A stretch of 8,533 nt of DNA, taken from contig CAJIYV010000006.1 in the NCBI GenBank assembly GCA_905181745.1, positions 1 through 8,533 of the forward strand, written 5' to 3'. The position numbers and the translations under genes are program-made. The notes beneath the pieces were generated by a model. That model searched no databases. It was not told the origin of the DNA and saw only the letters and a list, made by a program, of their open reading frames with translations. Of the stretch, positions 5,591 to 8,533 are shown one piece after another; position 1 is the first letter of the stretch, and every line of letters begins with the position of its first letter. The stretch comes from an uncultured Actinomycetes bacterium (lineage in GTDB: Bacteria; Actinomycetota; Actinomycetes; S36-B12).

Positions 5591-6748
5591 TTGAAGGTCA
5601 ATCAAATAGCAGCGCTTCGGCGCGATCACTTTCCAGTTTTTGAGCGCAGAGCATATTTAAACTCGTGCTCACAAGGAGCACTGGCCACTGAAGTGAGAGC
5701 AGCTTACGATCTTTATCTTGATCAGCTGGAAGAGTTTGGTTCCTTGTGGGAAACGTGGGTTGGCATCCAAGAAGACGTGCGAGATCAGCTTGCCCAAGTT
5801 TTCACGACTCAGACAGACCAAGTCGCAATCACAACTAGTGCCTCGGCAGCGGTCAATGCGATAGCGAGTTGCTTTGATTTTCGAAAAGGTCCGAGAAAAG
5901 TTCTGACAACTTCACTCGAGTTCCCTACCATCGGTCAGATTTGGCATGCCCAGGAAAGGAACGGCGCCGAAGTCGTACATATTGCCGCGGATCCAGATAA
6001 TCGTTTGCCTGCTGAGCGAATCGCAGCAGCGATTGATGGCAACACGGCAATCGTTTCAGTCACGCACGGCTGCTATCGAAATGGCGCCATGAACGACATC
6101 AAGGCGATTGTTAAGGCTGCGCATGACCAAGGTGTCCCAGTTCTCATTGATGCTTATCAAACTTCTGGTGCCGTGCCAATTAACTTTGAAGAGCTCGGTG
6201 CAGATTTCTTGGTGGGCGGAGTGCTGAAATACATGTTGAGTAGCCCTGGAGTTGGTTTTGCGCTAGTTAACAACCAGACAGTTTCTGAGTTTGTCCCGAC
6301 TACCACTGGCTGGTTTGCGGCGCGCGACATTCACTCCATGGAAATTGACAGATTTGATCCGGCAAAAGACGCTCGACGATTTGAGGCGGGAACGCCCACC
6401 GTGCCTAGTTTGTACGCAGCTCAGGCTGGCTTAAAGCTCTTACTCGAGGTCGGTGTGGAAAATGCTTGGGCTGTATCAAGTCAATTACACGATCAACTTC
6501 GTGCAGGTGTGAGTGAGTTGGGTGGAATCTGCGCAACGCCAGATGGTCCGGGAGAGCATGGCCCGATGTTGGCGGTCGTATCAACAGATGAGCCCGCACT
6601 CGTTTATGCCATGGAGCAAGATAATGTTGTGGTATCTGGCCGTGACGGAAACGTGCGCGTAAGCCCGCACTTTTACAATAACTCTGATGACATCGAGGCA
6701 GCACTGGCCTCTATGTCGAAGAACAGAATCCTGCTCGCGACTTCATAA
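5591..6748 (+). CDS. Class V aminotransferase-fold PLP enzyme, substrate unknown
   Basis: A 385-residue cytosolic enzyme of PLP fold type I, class V (cysteine desulfurase, isopenicillin N epimerase and kynureninase relatives). Visible features are the N-terminal FPVFERRAYLNSCSQGAL (14-31), TTSASAAVNAI (81-91) for phosphate binding, the strand IVSVTHGCYRNGAMNDI (154-170), LIDAYQTSGAVP (185-196) with Asp187 expected at the PLP ring, GGVLKYML (209-216) with Lys213 as the Schiff-base lysine, FEAGTPTVPS (264-273), and RVSPHFYNN (356-364) with the likely substrate-carboxylate Arg356. All catalytic positions appear intact. The TTG start has AAGGGGA (5580-5586) at good spacing and sits at the family's usual N-terminus. 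The pattern is not enough to choose between lyase, epimerase, desulfurase or aminotransferase activity. It is not a second copy of the kynureninase at the left edge: sequence identity is low. The YceI-like gene follows in the same direction. Confidence 0.88.
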   Translation: MKVNQIAALRRDHFPVFERRAYLNSCSQGALATEVRAAYDLYLDQLEEFGSLWETWVGIQEDVRDQLAQVFTTQTDQVAITTSASAAVNAIASCFDFRKGPRKVLTTSLEFPTIGQIWHAQERNGAEVVHIAADPDNRLPAERIAAAIDGNTAIVSVTHGCYRNGAMNDIKAIVKAAHDQGVPVLIDAYQTSGAVPINFEELGADFLVGGVLKYMLSSPGVGFALVNNQTVSEFVPTTTGWFAARDIHSMEIDRFDPAKDARRFEAGTPTVPSLYAAQAGLKLLLEVGVENAWAVSSQLHDQLRAGVSELGGICATPDGPGEHGPMLAVVSTDEPALVYAMEQDNVVVSGRDGNVRVSPHFYNNSDDIEAALASMSKNRILLATS

Positions 6749-6802
6749 ATAATAACTCGTTGCCCAAATGGGAGGCGCTTGGCTGACCGGTAGGTTACGA
6801 AT

Positions 6803-7288
6803 ATGGAATTGCAGGGCTCATTCACGTTCTTGGCAATTGATAGTGCTGATGTGCGCCTTAAAAGCGGTGGCTCAAGTTTAATTAAGGTGGAGATCAAGGC
6901 CCCGGTTCGATCGGGGAAACTACATATTGTCGATTCCATTGCAACTATTAATTTGGTGTTGGCTTTGGACAAACTGAAGACCGGTAATTTTTTCACCGAA
7001 GCTGCGGCTCGAACTTTTATCGGTGGCTACAACGCCCATGACTTGGTTTTTCAGGGCTCCGGACCGCATAATGGTAACGCTTATGACGTCTCCGGGAACG
7101 CACAAGCAGGGGAACTGGACGTCGAGATTTCACTCACGATTACCGCTGTTGCGAATTCTCCTGAGCCCGAAGTTGAACTGGTGGGTTCTGCTGCTTTTGG
7201 CAGGGTTCATATCCCGTTGCCCGGTATCGGTACGGTTGAAAATCTGATTATCGATATTGATGCGAGGTTAACCGTCAGCGAAGTCTGA
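6803..7288 (+). CDS. Divergent YceI-like protein, no signal peptide
   Basis: A 161-residue protein rich in beta-strand pattern. The order LVLALDKLKTGN (51-62), an aromatic/charged ARTFIGGYNAHDLVFQ (69-84), NAYDVSGNAQAGELDVEISLTI (91-112), and AAFGRVHIPLP with VENLIIDIDARL (130-156) follows the YceI lipocalin-like fold, in which these parts are usually TGNxxRDxHL, FDxxxYPxIxF, YxVxGxLTxxG and a final xFGI strand. Many classical YceI motifs are altered, so this is a remote match. YceI proteins bind isoprenoid lipids and in Gram-negatives are periplasmic; here the N-terminus is not a signal peptide, suggesting a cytoplasmic location. The ribosome site is weak (TAGGT at 6791-6795). It lies 54 bp after the class V enzyme with no terminator seen, so co-transcription is plausible. 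Without the family match it would be a hypothetical protein. Confidence 0.6.
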   Translation: MELQGSFTFLAIDSADVRLKSGGSSLIKVEIKAPVRSGKLHIVDSIATINLVLALDKLKTGNFFTEAAARTFIGGYNAHDLVFQGSGPHNGNAYDVSGNAQAGELDVEISLTITAVANSPEPEVELVGSAAFGRVHIPLPGIGTVENLIIDIDARLTVSEV

Positions 7289-7403
7289 TCGGGAAAGCCA
7301 AATTGGTGCGGCGTATCGACAGACCCCTTATTGATGACATTTCGACACGGCCAACCACCATTACTTACCAACCTTCGAGCGAAAGCGAATAAACCGTTCA
7401 GCG

Positions 7404-8533
7404 CTAGTTACCGGTTGACAGATTTGCGGAGTCAATAATCCGGTAAGAGTATCCCTGCTCGGCTAAGAATCGTTGCCGGTGTTGGGCAAAGTCAGCATCT
7501 AAAGTGTCGCGGGTAACCACCGAATAGAAGTGTGCCGTTCGACCGTCGAATTTTGGCCGCAAGATACGGCCCAGTCGCTGTGCTTCTTCTTGGCGTGACC
7601 CAAATGATCCACTGACCTGAATTGCAACGGTTGCCTCCGGGAGATCAATGGAGAAATTTGCGACTTTGCTGACCACAAGGAGATTAATTTCGCCGATTCG
7701 AAATTGTTGGTAGAGGCGTTCACGCTCTTTGACGCTAGTTGCGCCAGTGATTACTGGAGCGCCAAGGTGTTCGCCAAGTTCCGCCAACTGATCAAGGAAT
7801 TGACCGATCACCAAAATTTGTTCACCTTCATGCTTGTGCACGAGTTGCTCGACGATTTCAATCTTTTCGGCCGCACTGGCTGCCAGGCGGTACTTGTCTT
7901 CTTGCTCGGCAACGGCATAAGCCATGCGGTCTGGCTCGGGCATGGTGACGCGAACCTCAACACAGTCCGCTGGTGCGATGTAACCCTGATTTTCAATTTC
8001 TTTCCAGGGTGCGTCATAACGCTTTGGTCCAATGAGCGAAAAGACATCAGATTCGCGACCATCTTCGCGCACTAGCGTTGCGGTTAATCCAAGACGCCGG
8101 CGAGATTGAATATCTGCGGTGAATCTAAAGATTGGAGCGGGAAGTAGATGAACTTCATCGTAAATTATCAAACCCCAGTCGCGGGAATCAAAGACTTCTA
8201 AATGCGTGTAGATGCCTTCGCGTTTTGTGGTCATCACTTGGTAGGTCGCAATTGTTACTGGGCGAATTTCTTTTTTCGCACCCGAGTACTCACCGATTTC
8301 GTCGGCCGTGAGGTTGGTGCGCTTGAGCAGTTCGTCTCTCCATTGGCGGGCACTCACTGTGTTTGTCACCAGGATCAGCGTGGTCGCTTGCGCCCGGTAC
8401 ATGGCTAGCGCACCAACGAGCGTTTTCCCGGCACCGCAGGGAAGAACGACGACACCGGATCCACCATGCCAAAACCCGTCAGCCGCTTGAATTTGGTATT
8501 CACGTGCGTCCCAGTCCGTTTTAAGTGAAATGG
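7404..8533 (-). CDS. XPB/Ercc3-type DNA repair helicase, C-terminal part (5' end beyond the window)
   Basis: A superfamily 2 ATP-dependent 3'-5' DNA helicase of the XPB family, related to the eukaryotic TFIIH/nucleotide-excision-repair subunit and common in actinobacteria. The frame stays open to the right edge, past an internal ATG at 8402, because the Walker A motif CGAGKT (about 8421-8438) lies upstream of that ATG. Further motifs are WDAREYQIQAADGFWHGG before it, YDEVH (motif II; DEVH at 8148-8159), LTATLVRED (motif III, about 8063-8089), SKVANFSIDLPEA (motif V) and EEAQRLGRILRPK (motif VI, 7557-7580). It ends HRQRFLAEQGYSYRI plus a short tail. About 375 residues are present; actinobacterial homologues are about 540-550, so the N-terminal domain is missing. 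It converges on the YceI-like gene across 115 bp. Confidence 0.95.
   Translation of the reverse strand, partial: ISLKTDWDAREYQIQAADGFWHGGSGVVVLPCGAGKTLVGALAMYRAQATTLILVTNTVSARQWRDELLKRTNLTADEIGEYSGAKKEIRPVTIATYQVMTTKREGIYTHLEVFDSRDWGLIIYDEVHLLPAPIFRFTADIQSRRRLGLTATLVREDGRESDVFSLIGPKRYDAPWKEIENQGYIAPADCVEVRVTMPEPDRMAYAVAEQEDKYRLAASAAEKIEIVEQLVHKHEGEQILVIGQFLDQLAELGEHLGAPVITGATSVKERERLYQQFRIGEINLLVVSKVANFSIDLPEATVAIQVSGSFGSRQEEAQRLGRILRPKFDGRTAHFYSVVTRDTLDADFAQHRQRFLAEQGYSYRIIDSANLSTGN

Noticed and set aside
7289..7403. Bidirectional terminator between the converging YceI-like and XPB genes
   Set aside because: Only a 4-bp TTCG/CGAA dyad is visible, with no stable hairpin or T run on either strand.
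7704..8075. Plus-strand open frame of 123 codons
   Set aside because: It is antisense to the XPB helicase; the helicase motifs on the other strand are unmistakable.
8400..8402. ATG at 8402 as the start of the XPB gene
   Set aside because: The Walker A motif and the preceding conserved segment are encoded upstream in the same frame up to the window edge, so this ATG is internal.

Overview
The window looks like chromosomal DNA of a moderate-GC actinobacterium (Actinomycetota). The evidence is a DUF3263 protein of the actinobacterial type, a stand-alone groEL of the groEL2 class (Gly-Gly-Met tail, no groES beside it) under CIRCE operators, and a bacterial XPB-type helicase very close to actinobacterial homologues. 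Genus cannot be fixed from the sequence. No transposase, integrase, CRISPR array, rRNA or intact tRNA gene was seen.

Left part (1-1956): the 5' portion of a kynureninase gene runs off the left edge on the minus strand. It is divergent, across about 70 bp, from a CPBP/Abi membrane protease gene on the plus strand. A small DUF3263 gene follows, with a convincing promoter and ribosome site that favour a shorter start (1663) than the longest frame (1579).

Middle part (2091-5363): a secreted MalE-like solute-binding protein with no lipobox and a proline-rich repeat tail lies just upstream of groEL. The groEL promoter carries two adjacent CIRCE elements whose inner half-sites form a perfect 12-bp hairpin. 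groEL ends at a strong intrinsic terminator.

Right part (5364-8533): the 315-bp gap after groEL holds the terminator, a degenerate tRNA-like relic with overlapping inverted repeats, and a promoter for a class V (kynureninase/cysteine desulfurase fold) PLP enzyme of unknown substrate. A divergent YceI-like protein follows 54 bp later and may be co-transcribed. Converging on it from the right edge is the 3' portion of an XPB/Ercc3 DNA repair helicase gene; the 115 bp between them (7289-7403) show no gene and no clear terminator.

Functionally the window mixes protein quality control (GroEL, CPBP protease), tryptophan/kynurenine degradation (kynureninase), substrate binding (the solute-binding protein), an unassigned PLP enzyme and DNA repair (XPB). 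It reads as ordinary core chromosome, not an accessory island. The most unusual parts are the groEL operator, the tRNA-like relic, and the unanchored binding protein next to groEL.
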